Shown: positions 46,280 to 55,550, counted from the first letter of the stretch. The stretch: 64,000 bases of DNA from Thiotrichales bacterium (GCA_016744475.1 JADGEH010000005.1:1-64000); one strand, 5' to 3'. Program-made: numbers and translations. Notes: generated by a model from the sequence alone, not told the origin.

Positions 46280-49200
46280 ATGAAATCACATATCATTTTG
46301 TCTATTTTATTGCTTGGCATTAACTTATTTTCACCCGTCCAAGCCGAAGAAATTCCTAACAATCGCATCACAGTTGATGCAAATTTTAATCTGCACATTC
46401 CCCAACTCGAATTTCAACACCCTGATGGCATCGATCATTACCGGGCAAACTTCCAATATGCTCCAGATGAACAAGGCAACGCCTTATTCATGCTGAGTGA
46501 TTTTGGTGAATATGTCACCCTGCTTGATGATGTAGCTAATGACTCAACTACTGCACATGATAGTATTGATCCAGCCATTCTGACATCTGTATTTGATCTG
46601 CTCATTCCTGACGTAGGCATCATTCCCGCGCCACCTGAAGACCCACGTTGGACAGCAACACTGCAATATTACCCATTACCCAGTCCAGATATTTACTTCC
46701 GACTCACAAAACTGAGCGAAGTCAATGCAACGCCGATAGATACAGAAACTCCTGAACAAGTGAATCTGATTTCCGTTTCTTCCAGCAATACAGACCGCAT
46801 TCAAGTGGACTGGATGCCAGCCAACGACGCGCAAACGTCGCATGATGCTATACGTTATTTTGTGCATGTTTCTCAACAAAGCGATTTTCAGCCTGATGCA
46901 ACAACGCTTGCTTATCAAGCCACAGGCGCAGTCAGTGCCAATATTTTAGGTTTACAAGCCGATACTGAATACTACGTGATTGTAGTCGCTCAAGATGAAC
47001 ACGGCTTAGAAAGCTGGAGCAATCGCTTATCGGTTAAAACCGTTGAAACCGCAGCAGTGCAAAACACAACGCCGATACAAGTAAATTTAGCCGAACAAAT
47101 CACTGCCATCACTGATAACCAAATTACTTATACAGCCGATGCACCCGTACCTGAAATTGGTGAACTGTTAGTCAGCAGTTCAGGCGATGGCTATGTAAAA
47201 AAAGTCGTCAGCGTCACTCAAGATAACAGCCAAACCATCGTACAAACCGAACCTGCCAGCTTTGCTGAGTTATTTGAAGATGTAGAGTTTTCTACCACAG
47301 TTAAAATGGATGCTGTGCCAGAAGCTGACAATAGTTCAGGCGTAAGCCGTCGTAGCTCTAATAACCAGCATGAAATGCAATGGTTGGATAGTGGCTTGAC
47401 TTTAACGGAAAACATCACGCCTGAACTACGTCGCGTTGCACCAACGCCAATAAACTCACTACCCAATAACCTTATACGCCGCAATGTCACCATACAAAAT
47501 GGCAAGCAAATTGTCACAGGTTCTAAAAACTCACAATTAATCGGTGCAGCTTTTATCAATGAAAAACCAGGGAATCATCTGCTGCATAAAATCACACTCA
47601 AAACAACTGAACCTAATATTAAAGTATGCAATATAAAAATAGTGGGGTTTACTCATGCAGAAAAAAAACATATTGCTTCACCACAAGCAGGACGATTTCT
47701 TATTAAACAAGATAGTTTTGAGCATGAAGGCAGCATTACCATTCATTGGCTTATTACCGAACAATACCTTGATACCAGCGCCTTACCATATCGCCTAAAA
47801 ATAGAAGCCTATACCGATGAAGTCGATGATGGTTGTCAAGATATTTGGCATAACGCTTGGGAAGAAACCCTAGAAATGGAAATTCCCATCTATGTCACAC
47901 AAGGCAATTTACCCAATACGGAGCAAAAAGCACTGGAATTTAATGGCGATTTCAACGTCAAAAATACGGTCACGATTGACTTTAAACCAGAAGTTGAAGT
48001 TGGCGTGAGAGTCAAACGAGCCTCATTACAAAGTGCAAAAATGCTGGTCAAAGCCAACATTGGCTTTAGAAACCAATTACACATTGATGCCAACGGGCAG
48101 GCCACACTGAATAAAACTTTAGCGTTCTTAGAACCGCGTAGCTTTGTCAAAATTTTTGTGATTGGTGGTATACCTGTAGTGGTACGCGGTGAATTTCGTA
48201 TTGACTTAAAAGTAGAAGGTGAAGCTAAAGGCGAGTTAGCGTTAGATTTAGATAAATATTTTGGCTTTCCTAATGCTGTATTTGGTTTGCGTTATACACC
48301 TTCGACAGGCTGGTATGTAGAGAAAAACTTCAACCCAGAATACAAATTTGACATAAAAGGCGAAGGCGAAGCAGGTGCGGAACTGAAACTAACCCTCATT
48401 CCAGATTTGCAACTGTCTTTCTATGATGTTGCATCAGGCAGAATGTTGGTTGAGCCTTATTTATACGGCAATGCAGGGATTCATGGACAATTTCGCTACA
48501 CCCTAGACAATGGACAAGATTTAGCCGATGCGGACTATTGGTTTACCGATTTAGAAACAGGCGGCGGTTTAGATTTGCGTTTATATGCTGGTGTGCATTT
48601 CTTGGGCTACAACCTCATCAGCTATCCTGAAGATACAAAACTCAATGAAACGGATAAGTTTAAGCACTTTACCATTATTGAAAAAACACCTTTTGCCAAA
48701 TTACCCAAGCTCACTGCGAAAATTGATCAAAGTATCATCCCTGAAAGCAATTCTCGCTATATTCGTATTAATGGCACACATGAAGACGTATCGAACCCTT
48801 TCAAAAATTGGTTTGGGCCAGACAGTTATTTTGCTTTTCAACAATGGACAGAACCCAAAGTCATTGGCTTTGCTGACGATGCGCAACTACTGCCCGCTGA
48901 TCAAGCTGGCAGCTATTGGTTTGATTACACCCAAGCAGGTGAATATGAATTACGTTTAGGTGGATACAGCAAAGCAGGAAAATATGTACGGCAAATAGCC
49001 AGTCAAACACTGACTTTAACCGATAATGATAATGATGGCATGGTTGACCAGTGGGAACAACGATATGGGGTTGATGATCCTGAAGGAGACCCTGACGAAG
49101 ATAATTCAAATAATTTATCCGAGTTTAAGAATGGAACTTTTCCTAATGAAAAAGAGGAAAATGAAGAACCTGGTAATCAAGAAAATAGTGGAACTGATAC

Positions 49201-49672
49201 GGACTCAGAAAATACGGGTGACAATGATATAAATAGTGAACAAACTAAAATACCCCTTACATGCAGTTGTGGTGGTTTGATGTGGCTATGTAGTCTAGCT
49301 GCTAATGGAGATGCTATCGTCACTGAAGGAAATTTATATGGAAACCCAGATGGTATGCCTGTGTATGATGAGCCTTCTGCTTGTCAATACTTAAAAGAAA
49401 AATATGAAGAGTCTCTAACAAAGCAAGGATATTATTTTGTAGACAATGAATATGAGCAAATAAAAACGCCTATTACATGTGGTTGTGGTAGTTTGATGTG
49501 GCTATGTAGTCTGGTTGCCAATGAAAATGCTATTGTCACTGAAGGAAATTTATATGGAAACCCAGATGGTATGCCGATGTATGATGAGCCTGCTGCTTGT
49601 CAATACTTAAAAGAAAAACACAGTGAATCATTAAGCCATTTAATAAGTAATGGATATTACTTTGCTTTTTAG
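46280..49672 (+). CDS. Large secreted protein with FnIII domain and duplicated Cys-rich C-terminal module
   Basis: 1,130 residues with a signal peptide (cleavage near PVQA-EE, residue 23). A fibronectin III domain spans about 157-255 (VDWMPANDAQTSHDAIRYFV to TEYYVIVVAQDEHGLESW). The middle (500-900) is beta-rich with no family I can name. A calcium-binding thrombospondin-3/EF-like motif follows (TDNDNDGMVDQWEQRYGV, about 913-930), then an acidic linker. The C-terminus carries two near-identical modules of about 65 residues (990-1054, 1062-1128): C-x-C-G-[GS]-L-M-W-L-C-S-L, AIVTEGNLYGNPDGMP and EP-x-A-C-Q-Y-L-K. GGAGA precedes ATG 46280. Probably a surface or exported protein; the function is unknown. 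Confidence 0.75.
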   Translation: MKSHIILSILLLGINLFSPVQAEEIPNNRITVDANFNLHIPQLEFQHPDGIDHYRANFQYAPDEQGNALFMLSDFGEYVTLLDDVANDSTTAHDSIDPAILTSVFDLLIPDVGIIPAPPEDPRWTATLQYYPLPSPDIYFRLTKLSEVNATPIDTETPEQVNLISVSSSNTDRIQVDWMPANDAQTSHDAIRYFVHVSQQSDFQPDATTLAYQATGAVSANILGLQADTEYYVIVVAQDEHGLESWSNRLSVKTVETAAVQNTTPIQVNLAEQITAITDNQITYTADAPVPEIGELLVSSSGDGYVKKVVSVTQDNSQTIVQTEPASFAELFEDVEFSTTVKMDAVPEADNSSGVSRRSSNNQHEMQWLDSGLTLTENITPELRRVAPTPINSLPNNLIRRNVTIQNGKQIVTGSKNSQLIGAAFINEKPGNHLLHKITLKTTEPNIKVCNIKIVGFTHAEKKHIASPQAGRFLIKQDSFEHEGSITIHWLITEQYLDTSALPYRLKIEAYTDEVDDGCQDIWHNAWEETLEMEIPIYVTQGNLPNTEQKALEFNGDFNVKNTVTIDFKPEVEVGVRVKRASLQSAKMLVKANIGFRNQLHIDANGQATLNKTLAFLEPRSFVKIFVIGGIPVVVRGEFRIDLKVEGEAKGELALDLDKYFGFPNAVFGLRYTPSTGWYVEKNFNPEYKFDIKGEGEAGAELKLTLIPDLQLSFYDVASGRMLVEPYLYGNAGIHGQFRYTLDNGQDLADADYWFTDLETGGGLDLRLYAGVHFLGYNLISYPEDTKLNETDKFKHFTIIEKTPFAKLPKLTAKIDQSIIPESNSRYIRINGTHEDVSNPFKNWFGPDSYFAFQQWTEPKVIGFADDAQLLPADQAGSYWFDYTQAGEYELRLGGYSKAGKYVRQIASQTLTLTDNDNDGMVDQWEQRYGVDDPEGDPDEDNSNNLSEFKNGTFPNEKEENEEPGNQENSGTDTDSENTGDNDINSEQTKIPLTCSCGGLMWLCSLAANGDAIVTEGNLYGNPDGMPVYDEPSACQYLKEKYEESLTKQGYYFVDNEYEQIKTPITCGCGSLMWLCSLVANENAIVTEGNLYGNPDGMPMYDEPAACQYLKEKHSESLSHLISNGYYFAF

Positions 49673-50049
49673 TTTCCCTTGTTCCCACGCGCTTTGAGCT
49701 TGTAAAAGAACCTCGTTTTTTAGATTTTGGACAACGTAAAATCAATGACTTACGAAGAAAAAATGCCAATTCTGGGAGTTCTTTTATAGCCTCAGGGCGC
49801 GTGGGCACGAGGTTTAAGCATCCAACACCAGTTTGATAATCGGTGTGCGCATCCACATTAGAAACAACCCATAACCCGCCTATGTAAGGCGGCATAAGGC
49901 GCGTCTTTTTGCGCCGCCATCCGCCATTCTGCGGTATGCCACAATGTTGAGCATCATCATTGAAGCCACCAAACGGCGCATGACGCTAAAGAGGCTGTGA
50001 AAGTATTCTAAAAATAGCCGTTTTTTAGTGATTTTTTGAGCGTAAGTCA
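49673..50049. other. Repeat-bearing intergenic stretch
   Basis: GTTCCCACGCGC (49681) and GCGCGTGGGCACGAGG (49798-49813) form widely spaced inverted ends. Between them the reverse strand spells a degenerate protein-like phrase with no full frame. A family F palindrome copy is at 49882-49935. A related CCCACGCGCC phrase occurs near 55582. No gene was seen. Confidence 0.45.
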
Positions 50050-50762
50050 TTGATTCTTCGTTGCCGAATACAGCGTATGACTGTCTTCACGCAGACTGCA
50101 ACAGCCCCCCTGCGCAAACTCATCGGCATCAAAGAAACCACCCAACAAGCCTGGGCAGAAAAGCTTATGAGTCTGCGGCTAGAAGGCAAAAAAGAAGCCG
50201 AGCAAGCCAGAGAACATGGACTGCAAACGCTGACAGAAGACCGCATCACTCATTATCAAAATAGCTTTGATGCCCTCATCAGCGAGGGTGAAGCAGAAAA
50301 CCCTCGCAATACCATACCCACAGGCAAACTGGGACGCATCAAACCAACGCCCGCCTACAATCTACTCGCCCGACTACGCAAGCACCAAGACGACACCTTA
50401 CGTTATCTCACAAACCTAAGTGTTCCTTTTGATAACAACCTTGCTGAGCGAGAGGTACGAATGCCGACATGCAAACAGAACATTTCAGGTTGTTTCTGTT
50501 CCGACGCGGGGGCGGAAACATGTGCCACTATAGCTAAAGTACATCATTTATAGGCTTGCGATAGAGCCAAACCCAAGATTGCCAGTCCTTGAAGGACTGG
50601 CAGTCTTAACAACTGATATAATTTTGCTATATACGCTCCTATCTTTCAACGCTACGCAAGCCATCTGAAAATATTCTTGAGGCTCTCATTGATATGTTCT
50701 CAGGACCCCCCGTATGCCTGAACTTCATGTGTCAGAGACGTGAATGGTTACGATTATTATAA
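50050..50762 (+). pseudogene. IS66-family transposase, C-terminal remnant with family B insertion
   Basis: The frame gives LIGIKETTQQAWAEKLMSLR, the GRIKPTPAYNLLARLRKHQD linker and the conserved VPFDNNLAEREVRMPTCKQN-ISGCF end of IS66 TnpC. At 50531 a 99-bp family B element interrupts ACT ATA CGC. After it the frame resumes RSYLSTLRKPSENILEALID and ends at a TAA at 50760-50762. The N-terminal two thirds are missing. Different from the IS66 remnant at 5-1466. Confidence 0.85.
50531..50629 (+). repeat. Family B 99-bp element, copy 4
   Basis: Ends TAGCTAAAGTACATCA and TGATATAATTTTGCTA, exact TA duplication at 50529 and 50630. Hairpin GATTGCCAGTCC-TTGA-GGACTGGCAGTC. The most complete copy of the family here. 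Confidence 0.92.
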
Positions 50763-50934
50763 ATATAATTTATCAGCACTATAAATACAGGACTACCGCG
50801 GTGGGATTCTCCATCATCGGTTGCGCCACTGTCACCTTGATACTGGCAGGTACCCCGCATCAAAGGCATTGATAGTCGCCACCCCCGCGCTTTGTGCCAT
50901 CACCACACCGCTGTCGCTGGCAATGGCAATGGCA

Positions 50935-51385
50935 ATGGCAAAAGCAGATGTCAGTGAGGAAGGTGAAGGTTGGAGTGATGTCCGAATAAGTGAATCTTTT
51001 GATACCCGTGTACGCACAGTCGAACGGGTACGACAACGCTTGGTTGAACAAGGTCTGGAAGCTGCGATAAACCGTGCAAAGCAGCACACAGTAAGAAGGC
51101 GTGTGCTAGATGGCGAACAAGAAGCGCACTTGGTGGCATTATCATGCAGTGAACCACCTGAAGGGCGCACACATTGGACGATGCCATTGCTGGCGGACAA
51201 AATGGTCGAGCTAAAGTACGTTGAAAGCGTTTCTGACGAAACGATGCGCAAAGTTTTAAAAAAACGAAATCAAACCCTGGCAAAAAAAAGAAGGGTGCAT
51301 ACCACCTGAAGCCAATGCAGAATGTGTGTGCGATGGAAGACACACTTGAAGTGTACAAACGACCTTTATTCGACCCCAGCAATGA
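50935..51385 (+). pseudogene. IS630-family transposase, partial and frameshifted
   Basis: From about 50935 the frame reads KADVSEEGEGWSDVRISESF, RTVERVRQRLVEQGLEAAIN, ALSCSEPPEGRTHWTMPLLA and VSDETMRKVLKKR, a typical IS630 winged-helix N-terminus. A frameshift near 51285 moves to PPEANAECVCAMEDTLEVYK, the next part of the transposase. It ends at about 51385 before the DDE catalytic residues. A triple ATGGCA repeat just before 50935 replaces the normal start. Confidence 0.85.
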
Positions 51386-51798
51386 ATGCCAATCAGCGCT
51401 GGCTTTAAGGTGCGTAGTGAGGCATTCATTCCTCACTCAAATGAGCACTGAATGGCTCACTACGCGCTTCACTTGCCAAACTCAGGTTAGAATAGCCCTT
51501 TTAATCATCTGTCCTATTACTCGAAAACAGATAGAAAACCTCAGCTAACACCGCTTTTCGTCGTCGATGGATAGCTGTATCCATCAAGCGTCGATACGAT
51601 GTTTTTGTATAAATACTAGGCTTTGTTGGCATTTGGGAATGAGATGGATTTTTAAGGATTTTTTGTGTCTAGCAAGGCGGTTTTTGCGCCGCAATGCTCC
51701 CCATTGCCAGCCAAAAACCAACGCGGCTAAGCACAAAAAAGACCAAAAATTCGTCATTATCCAAATATCAACAGAGCCTAAGCCCTGCGAGATGTTGA
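51386..51798. other. Gene-free stretch with palindromes
   Basis: GTAGTGAGGCATTCATTCCT and GAGCACTGAATGGCTCACTAC (51415-51463) form a long imperfect hairpin. The family C element occupies 51619-51778. No gene was seen. Confidence 0.5.
51619..51778. repeat. Family C element, copy 2
   Basis: 160 bp with inverted ends GGCTTTGTTGGCATTTGG and CCAAATATCAACAGAGCC, flanked by TA on both sides. It ends 20 bp before the M42 peptidase start and so lies in that gene's promoter region. Confidence 0.75.
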
Positions 51799-52908
51799 AT
51801 GAAGCTATTACCTATAGATGAAACTTATGTGATTAACTTTTTGGTGCGTTTGTTACGCACGCCAAGCCCTGCCGGGTATACCGACCGGGCGGTGCATTTG
51901 GTGTGTGATGAATTAGAAGCGCTCGGCATTGATTATGAGTTGACGCGCCGAGGGGCGATTCGTGCAGAATTACCCGGTCATCAAAAAAGCCCTGATCGCG
52001 CATTGGTGGCACACGTCGATACGCTAGGCGCGATGGTGAAAGGCTTAAAACCCAATGGACGACTGCGCGTGCTGCCCATCGGTCATTGGAATGCGCGTTT
52101 TGCTGAAGGTGCGCGTTGCACTATTTATACGGATAGAGGCACTTATCGCGGCTCCATTTTGCCGTTAAAAGCTTCCGGTCATGCTTATGGTGATGAAATC
52201 GATAAGCAACCGTCTAATTGGGACAATCTTGAAGTACGGGTGGATGAATCGTGCTTTAAAGAAGAGGAATTATTGCGCCTCGGCTTTCATGTGGGGGATT
52301 TTATTTCTATTGATACCAACACTGAGTTGTCGGAGAACGGTTTCATTAATTCTCGTCATTTGGATGATAAAGCGGGTGTGGCGATCATGATGGGTGCGGC
52401 TAAAGCGGTCTGTGATGCAAAAATAGCATTGCCTGTGGATTGTTATTTGTTATTTACGATTTCAGAAGAAGTCGGTTCAGGGGCTTCTGCGGTGCTGCAT
52501 CAAGATGTGGCGGAAATGGTGACGATTGATAATGGTGTGACGGCACCGGGGCAAAATTCCAGCGAATTTGGCGTGACGCTGGCGATGGCTGATATGACCG
52601 GCCCATTTGATTACCATTTGACTCGGCGTTTAATTCAACTCTGCCAAGAATTTAGCATCCCTCATCAGCGCGATGTTTTTCGCTATTATCGCTCTGACAG
52701 CGCCGCCGCCATTGAAGCGGGCAATGATTTGCGCACCTCTTTGATTTGCTTTGGTATTGATGCGTCACATGGTTATGAACGTATTCATTGGTCATCGCTA
52801 GAAGCGTTGATTCAATTGCTGATTGTGTATCTGCAAAGTCCGCCAATTTATGAACGAGATCGTCAAAGCATCGGGCCCCGCGCAGGTTTTCCTACGGTGC
52901 CGGGTTAG
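51799..52908 (+). CDS. M42 family peptidase of the NAGGN osmoprotectant type
   Basis: 369 residues, matching the M42-like peptidase linked to N-acetylglutaminylglutamine amide metabolism (TIGR03106): RLLRTPSPAGYTDRAV, ALVAHVDTLGAMVKGL (metal ligands near 72), HAYGDEIDKQPSNWDNLEVR, NSRHLDDKAGVAIMMGAAKA (near 187), ISEEVGSGAS (near 221) and DASHGYERIHWSSLEALIQL. M42 enzymes are cobalt/zinc aminopeptidases. In known loci this gene accompanies an amidotransferase and a synthetase for NAGGN; neither is in the window, so the system is incomplete here or split. The ribosome site is weak. Confidence 0.85.
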   Translation: MKLLPIDETYVINFLVRLLRTPSPAGYTDRAVHLVCDELEALGIDYELTRRGAIRAELPGHQKSPDRALVAHVDTLGAMVKGLKPNGRLRVLPIGHWNARFAEGARCTIYTDRGTYRGSILPLKASGHAYGDEIDKQPSNWDNLEVRVDESCFKEEELLRLGFHVGDFISIDTNTELSENGFINSRHLDDKAGVAIMMGAAKAVCDAKIALPVDCYLLFTISEEVGSGASAVLHQDVAEMVTIDNGVTAPGQNSSEFGVTLAMADMTGPFDYHLTRRLIQLCQEFSIPHQRDVFRYYRSDSAAAIEAGNDLRTSLICFGIDASHGYERIHWSSLEALIQLLIVYLQSPPIYERDRQSIGPRAGFPTVPG

Positions 52909-53046
52909 GACGTTGTTCTTTATCCTCGTTTCCATGCGGCGCATCACTCCATTCAGTGAAGCCCCAAAGGGGCGTTATCTCTATAGCCTAGGGCAACGCC
53001 CTAGGTTAAACGGATAGAAGAGACTCAGCCCTGAAAGGGCGATATA

Positions 53047-53144
53047 TAGGGACAATATTTCAGTTGTACTGGAGCATCGTGGTTAAGACCTGACAGGTTT
53101 TGGAAACCTGTCAGGTCTGTCGTACAACTGACTTATGTTCTCTA
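53047..53144 (+). repeat. Family D 98-bp element, copy in the 53-kb repeat stack
   Basis: Identical in layout to 42896-42993: TAGGGACAATATTTCAG to TTATGTTCTCTA, flanked by TA on both sides, with the same GACCTGACAGG/CCTGTCAGGTC hairpin. Confidence 0.92.
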
Positions 53145-53253
53145 TAAAACGCCATGCCACCTTTTATTACGCCCTTTCAGGGCTGGGTGGGTATTATCGT
53201 TCTACCCCAGGGCGTTGCCCTGGGCTATAGGGATGCCGCCCCGTTGGGGCTAA

Positions 53254-53413
53254 GAGCCTATACGAAAACGGGATAATCGGCTGCAAACCCGCCCTTTTGG
53301 TCAGGTTTTCCACTTTTTTTCGTTCTAATAGCCCGCTATTCGCCTTAAAAAACCGAAAAACCTGCCTCAAAATGGCGAATTTTCGCTTCGATTCCCCATC
53401 TTCGTATAGGCTC
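53254..53413 (+). repeat. Family A element, copy 5
   Basis: 160 bp, ends GAGCCTATACGAAAACGGG and CCATCTTCGTATAGGCTC, flanked by TAA on both sides. Confidence 0.9.
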
Positions 53414-53568
53414 TAAAAATCCTTATCTGAATGGCAGTGACGTTCCAGCAAGGGAACGAGAAAAAAATTTTACGCTTTGCCTCACTTCAGAGACTCGGTA
53501 ATATCCTCTATCCACTTCATCGACTGCTCTGTACACAGAGCACCACCATTCATTAAGGAAAGCTCAAC

Positions 53569-54297
53569 GTGCAACCGCTTAAATTGGCAAAGGAATTGCC
53601 AATCCCCGCCTATTTACAAGATGTTTATTGGTGGGCTTACGTACACCCTAAAGCCGTGCGTTTTTTTGAACGGCAATGGCTGGTGAATCTGATTTTATGG
53701 GGACATTTTACGCGCCTGCGGGATGCGGCATTGTCCGCTCTCAGCAGCACCTCCAGCTTGCAAGGACTCACGCTGCAAATTGCCTGTGTTTACGGCAATT
53801 TCACCCCGCATTTAGTCGCCAAACTGGCTCCACAAGCGCGTTTAGATGTCGTTGATGTGTTGCCCGTACAACTGCACAATCTCAGTCAAAAATTACCCGC
53901 CGATGCCCCCGTCAAATTGCTGCACAGCGATGCCAGCCAATTACCCTTGCCGGATCACAGCTATCAACAAGCCGTGCTGTTTTTCTTGCTGCACGAACAA
54001 CCTGAAACCGTTCGCCGCCACACGTTAAGCGAAGCCTTGCGCGTGCTACAACCCGGCGGGCGCTTAGTCATTGTTGATTACCACAAACCCGCTGCTTGGC
54101 ATCCGTTGCGCTGGCTCATGTGGCCTGTGCTGCACTTTTTAGAACCCTTTGCGCTAGATTTATGGCGACAAGATATTCAACATTGGCTCCCCGAGCATGC
54201 CCGCGTGCTACACCAGCGCACCTGGTGCGGCGGTTTATATCAATGCCTTAGTATCGAAAAAACCACAGAACCCGTTAAACCTCCGAGCCAGTCATGA
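53569..54297 (+). CDS. rquA: Rhodoquinone biosynthesis methyltransferase-like protein RquA
   Basis: 242 residues from a GTG with AAGGAAAG upstream. The N-terminus (IPAYLQDVYWWAYVHPKAVR, FFERQWLVNLILWGHFTRLR) and the altered motif I LQIACVYGNFTPHL, where normal methyltransferases have E/D-x-G-x-G, mark RquA, the enzyme that converts ubiquinone to rhodoquinone. It continues DVVDVLPVQLHNL, AVLFFLLHEQPE, EALRVLQPGGRLVIVDYHKP. Rhodoquinone is a low-potential quinone used for fumarate reduction without oxygen. No fumarate reductase is in the window. The stop overlaps the start of an integrase gene by 4 bp. Identification rests on motifs recalled from the family. Confidence 0.82.
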   Translation: MQPLKLAKELPIPAYLQDVYWWAYVHPKAVRFFERQWLVNLILWGHFTRLRDAALSALSSTSSLQGLTLQIACVYGNFTPHLVAKLAPQARLDVVDVLPVQLHNLSQKLPADAPVKLLHSDASQLPLPDHSYQQAVLFFLLHEQPETVRRHTLSEALRVLQPGGRLVIVDYHKPAAWHPLRWLMWPVLHFLEPFALDLWRQDIQHWLPEHARVLHQRTWCGGLYQCLSIEKTTEPVKPPSQS

Positions 54298-55478
54298 GCA
54301 GCCACCGTTTTAGCTTTACCAAAGCCACTCTTAACAAACTGTCCAGCCCCGACAAAGGCAAACGCGCCTATTATTACGACACTAAAATCAATGGTTTCGG
54401 GATGGCGGTGACTGACAAAGGCAGCAAAACCTTTTTGGTCTACCGCAAAATCAACGGCAAACCGGAGCGCATCACCATTGGGCGCTATCCCGACATCAGT
54501 TTGGATGAAGCCAGAGCGCAAGCACACGACATCAATGCCGCCATTGCACGCGGCGAAAATCCAAACGCCGCACGCAGAAAAGACAAAGAATGGACGCTAA
54601 CCTATTTGTTCTCGTTGTATCTGGATAACTACGCCAAAGCCCATAAAAAAACCTGGCAAGAAGATGCCGCACAATATCAACGTTATTTAGAAGATTGGGG
54701 CGCACGACGGCTGTCCAGCTTAAAGAAAGCCGATATTCAAGAACGCCACTTAAAAATCGGTGATGAACACGGACATTACGCCGCCAACCGCCTGTTATCG
54801 CTGCTCCAAACCCTGTTTAACTGGGCCAAAGAATGGGGCTGGGATCAGCCCAATCCCGTACACGGCATTAAGCGCTTTAAAGAAAAATCGCGGGAACGTT
54901 TTCTACAAGCCCATGAACTACCGCGTTTTTTTCAAGCCTTAGAAGTTGAAACCAACACCACTATCCGCGATTATGTGTGGCTGTCCTTGCTCACTGGCGC
55001 ACGCCGTTCTAACGTGCTCGCTATGCGCTGGCAAGAGCTTCAATTAGAACAAGCTATTTGGCATATTCCTGAGACCAAAAATGGCACCTCACAGCGCATT
55101 CCTCTGATGACGCGAGCCGTAGACATTCTGCATCAGCGCCGCGCCCAACTCCCCCAAGCCGAATTTGTATTTCCCAGTCACAGCCAAACCGGGCATTTAA
55201 TGGAGCCTAAAAAAGCCTGGAAAAAGCTCTTAGAACGCGCCCAACTAGAGGATTTGCGCCTACACGACCTACGCCGCTCTCTAGGCAGTTGGCAAGCCGC
55301 AACAGGTGCGAACATGTCCGTAATCAGTAAAACCCTGAATCACAAAGACATCGCCACCACAGAGATTTATGCAAGATTGGATTTAGAACCCGTGCGCGAA
55401 GCGATGGAGAAAGCCACCGCCGCCATGCTGGAAGCCACACAAGCTATTCAGCAACAGGAGAGAGGAATAGAGGAATAA
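54294..55478 (+). CDS. Phage/island-type tyrosine integrase
   Basis: 394 residues. The DUF4102-like N-terminal arm-binding domain (YYYDTKINGFGMAVTDKGSK, RITIGRYPDISLDEARAQA) is followed by a core-binding SAM-like domain (about 100-190) and a catalytic domain with R near 235 (TGARRSNVLAMRW), HDLRRS (near 324) and LNHKDIATTEIYARL with Y near 359. The usual G-H of the second motif is N-H here. The ATG overlaps the rquA stop (ATGA), an unusual partner for an integrase. No tRNA gene or attachment repeat was found next to it, so it may be an island relic that still has an intact frame. Confidence 0.9.
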   Translation: MSSHRFSFTKATLNKLSSPDKGKRAYYYDTKINGFGMAVTDKGSKTFLVYRKINGKPERITIGRYPDISLDEARAQAHDINAAIARGENPNAARRKDKEWTLTYLFSLYLDNYAKAHKKTWQEDAAQYQRYLEDWGARRLSSLKKADIQERHLKIGDEHGHYAANRLLSLLQTLFNWAKEWGWDQPNPVHGIKRFKEKSRERFLQAHELPRFFQALEVETNTTIRDYVWLSLLTGARRSNVLAMRWQELQLEQAIWHIPETKNGTSQRIPLMTRAVDILHQRRAQLPQAEFVFPSHSQTGHLMEPKKAWKKLLERAQLEDLRLHDLRRSLGSWQAATGANMSVISKTLNHKDIATTEIYARLDLEPVREAMEKATAAMLEATQAIQQQERGIEE

Positions 55479-55481
55479 GTT

Positions 55482-55550
55482 AGGGTGGAATAGGCGCGAC
55501 GGGCGCTGGGTTAAAACTCGTTGCAACATCGCGCCGTATTCCACCAGCAC
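55482..55550. repeat. Palindromic repeat after the integrase gene
   Basis: GGGTGGAATAGGCGCGACGG pairs with ATCGCGCCGTATTCCACC across a short centre. It may double as a transcription end signal. The remaining 190 bp to the TIR gene contain GAGCACCGC...CAAACCCTAC, related to the repeat at 10509. No gene was seen. Confidence 0.6.

Larger units (their letters stand above)
52909..53568. other. 660-bp repeat stack upstream of rquA
   Basis: An inverted repeat pairs 52960-53040 (GCCCCAAAGGGGCG, CTAGGGCAACGCCCTAGG, GCCCTGAAAGGGCG) with 53165-53251 (CGCCCTTTCAGGGC, CCCAGGGCGTTGCCCTGGG, GCCCCGTTGGGGC). A family D element sits at its centre and a family A element follows. No gene was seen. About 150 bp remain between the repeats and rquA for a promoter. 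Confidence 0.6.

Noticed and set aside
49739-49791. Short coding-looking phrase between inverted CCCACGCGC ends
   Set aside because: No start, no full domain and frame breaks; treated as part of a repeat, not as a gene.
54294-55478. Integron integrase for the attC sites
   Set aside because: The DUF4102-type N-terminal arm domain and the lack of the IntI-specific extra helix region make it a phage/island integrase. It is also more than 40 kb from the attC sites.
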